Of a stretch of 6,531 nt of DNA, positions 5,022-6,531 are shown piece after piece. Position numbers and translations under genes: made by a program. The notes beneath the pieces were generated by a model. The model was not told the origin of the DNA. It saw only the letters and a program-made list of their open reading frames with translations, and made no database searches. Location: positions 1-6,531 of the forward strand of contig CABUOF010000090.1 in the NCBI GenBank assembly GCA_902493125.1, in the 5' to 3' direction. Positions within the stretch are counted from its first letter, which is position 1, and every line of letters begins with the position of its first letter. The DNA is from an uncultured Collinsella sp. GTDB lineage: Bacteria; Actinomycetota; Coriobacteriia; Coriobacteriales; Coriobacteriaceae.

Positions 5022-6531
5022 CTACATCAGGCGCAGGCTGACGTCCTTGAGCTGGGCGCCGCTAACGGCACTCGGGGCGCCCGACATAAGGTCGGAGCCG
5101 CTGGCCGTCTTGGGGAACGCCATGACGTCGCGGATGGAGTCGGAACCGGTGAGCAGCATGCATACGCGGTCCAGGCCCAGAGCGAAACCGCCCATCGGGG
5201 GCGCACCAAACTTGAGGGCCTCCATGAGGAAGCCGAACTGAGACTCGGCACGCTCCTCGGTAAAGCCCAGGAGCTTGAGCATGGACATCTGCATCTCGGC
5301 GTTGTGGATACGCATACCGCCGCCGCCGGCCTCAAAGCCGTCCATGACAAAGTCGTAGGTGCAAGAACCAGCTGCCAACGGGTCGGCCTCGATCTTGGCG
5401 ATGTCGGTCTCGGTCGGCAGAGTGAAGGGCTGGTGCTCGGCAGCGTAAGCCTTGCGGTCCTCATCCCAGTGGAACAGCGGGAAGTTGACGACCCACAGGA
5501 AGTCGTGGCCCTCGCGCTTGATCTCGAGTGCGTTGGCCATGTGGGAACGCATGCCGCCCAGGATCTCGTCAGAGAGCAGACGCGGGCCGGCGGCGAACAT
5601 CACAAGGTCGCCGGGCTCGACGTCCATGCGCTCGCGCAGAGCGGCCATCTCCTCGTCCGAGAAGAACTTGACGATGGGACTGTTGATGGAGCCGTCCTCG
5701 CGGAAAGCGATCCAGGCCAGACCCTTGGCGCCAAACGTGGAGGCCACGCCGGCGAGCTTATCGATCTTGGCACGTGCCCAGGCACCGGCGCCCTTGGCGT
5801 TGATGGCCTTGACGACAGAGCCCTCCTCGTTTGCGGCGGTCGCAAAGACCTTGAACTTGGAGTTGGCAAAGATGTCGGTCAGGTCAACCAGGTGCATGCC
5901 ATAGCGAGTATCGGGCTTGTCGGAGCCATAGGTATCCATGGCCTCCCAGTAGTCCATACGACGCAGCGGCGTGGGCATCTCGACACCCATGCGACCGAAG
6001 GCGTCGGCCAGGACCTCCTCGAGCGCGCTCATGACATCGTTCTGGTCCACGAAGGACATCTCGATATCGACCTGGGTGAACTCGGGCTGACGGTCGGCAC
6101 GCAGGTCCTCGTCGCGGAAGCACTTGGCAACCTGGTAGTAGCGCTCGACGCCACCGACCATGAGCAGCTGCTTCAGGAGCTGCGGGGACTGCGGCAGGGC
6201 GTAGAAGTTGCCCGGCTGAATACGGCTGGGGACGATGAAGTCGCGAGCGCCCTCGGGCGTGGACTTAAACAGGGAGGGCGTCTCGACCTCCATGAACTCA
6301 CGGTTGTGCAGCGCCTCACGAATGGCAAAGGTAAAGTCGGAACGCAGCTTGAGGTTGGCCATCATCTCGGGACGGCGGAGGTCCAGATAGCGATAGCGCA
6401 GACGGGTGTCCTCGCTGGTCTCGATGCCGTCCTCGATCTGGAACGGCGGGGTGACGGACGTGTTGAGCACCTCGGCATGGTCGGTCAGGACCTCGATCTC
6501 GCCGGTCGCGAGCTTAGTGTTGGTGGTCTCC
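5022..6531 (-). CDS. aspS: Aspartyl-tRNA synthetase, N-terminus cut by window
   Basis: The C-terminal 502 residues are visible, reading ETTNTKLATGEIEVL at the right edge and ending SLRLM, stop TAG at 5022-5024. Bacterial AspRS is about 590 residues, so roughly 90 residues, most of the anticodon-binding OB fold, lie outside the window. It is a class II synthetase that charges tRNA-Asp in the cytoplasm. In visible numbering: motif 1 around REFMEVETPSL (77-87), the flipping-loop region STPEGARDF, QSPQLLKQLLM, motif 2 FRDEDLRADRQPEFTQVD (138-155), the bacterial GAD insertion domain (about 215-340), HQPFT (366-370), and motif 3 GGFALGLDRVCMLL with R455, then SIRDVMAFPKT. The GTG at 6468-6470 could be misread as a start, but the frame is open and homologous upstream to 6531. 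Whether the enzyme is Asp-specific or also charges tRNA-Asn cannot be judged, because key residues are in the missing domain. Confidence 0.97.
   Translation of the reverse strand, partial: ETTNTKLATGEIEVLTDHAEVLNTSVTPPFQIEDGIETSEDTRLRYRYLDLRRPEMMANLKLRSDFTFAIREALHNREFMEVETPSLFKSTPEGARDFIVPSRIQPGNFYALPQSPQLLKQLLMVGGVERYYQVAKCFRDEDLRADRQPEFTQVDIEMSFVDQNDVMSALEEVLADAFGRMGVEMPTPLRRMDYWEAMDTYGSDKPDTRYGMHLVDLTDIFANSKFKVFATAANEEGSVVKAINAKGAGAWARAKIDKLAGVASTFGAKGLAWIAFREDGSINSPIVKFFSDEEMAALRERMDVEPGDLVMFAAGPRLLSDEILGGMRSHMANALEIKREGHDFLWVVNFPLFHWDEDRKAYAAEHQPFTLPTETDIAKIEADPLAAGSCTYDFVMDGFEAGGGGMRIHNAEMQMSMLKLLGFTEERAESQFGFLMEALKFGAPPMGGFALGLDRVCMLLTGSDSIRDVMAFPKTASGSDLMSGAPSAVSGAQLKDVSLRLM

Noticed and set aside
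4745..5041. Paired 98-codon open frames on both strands across the palindrome array (4745-5041 plus, 4710-5006 minus)
   Set aside because: They read through hairpins, the aspS terminator and, for the plus frame, the end of aspS. Open frames on both strands reflect the palindromic sequence, not coding. Automatic annotation might call these as hypothetical proteins.
5022..6470. aspS as a complete 482-residue gene starting at GTG 6470
   Set aside because: The upstream codons 6471-6531 stay open and read as typical AspRS sequence (KLATGEIEVL), so the GTG is an internal valine and the gene is truncated by the window edge.

Overview
The window is an ordinary chromosomal segment of a fairly GC-rich bacterium. 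It holds a sugar-utilisation locus next to a housekeeping gene. Coding sequence is rich in G/C-ending codons, Shine-Dalgarno sites are strong (AAGGAG/AAGGAGG) and long GC-rich palindromes lie between genes. Together these would fit an actinobacterial gut commensal such as a Collinsella-like Coriobacteriia member. That is a low-confidence inference, since there is no rRNA or marker search behind it.

Layout from left to right. (1) Positions 1-315, minus strand: the first 105 residues of an EbgC-type small subunit, cut by the window edge. (2) Positions 319-3324, minus: a complete 1001-residue EbgA-type glycoside hydrolase family 2 beta-galactosidase. Only 3 nt separate its stop from the ebgC start, and the ebgC Shine-Dalgarno lies inside the last ebgA codons. 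(3) Positions 3325-3698: a 374-bp divergent regulatory region. It has three near-identical operators (TGCAACCGGTTGT plus one base) spaced 42 and 45 bp, one on the probable -35 of ebgA, one at its start point and one upstream. The regulator-proximal half holds several small inverted repeats and a -10-like TATAGT. (4) Positions 3699-4715, plus: a LacI/GalR-family repressor, the obvious candidate to bind those operators. (5) Positions 4716-5021: a convergent intergenic region with a tandem series of long palindromes at 62-bp periodicity, then a clean intrinsic terminator for the gene coming from the right. (6) Positions 5022-6531, minus: the C-terminal 502 residues of aspartyl-tRNA synthetase (aspS), cut by the right edge.

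Functional picture: the LacI-type protein probably represses the ebgA-ebgC operon until a galactoside or derived sugar appears. EbgA and EbgC would then form a hetero-oligomeric beta-galactosidase. No transporter is visible in the window. aspS is an unrelated neighbour that ends convergently with the regulator.

No new biological system is evident. The points most worth checking are the phased triple operator with its compound distal copy, the conservation of the two EbgA residues known from E. coli laboratory evolution on lactose, and the 62-bp palindrome array after the regulator.
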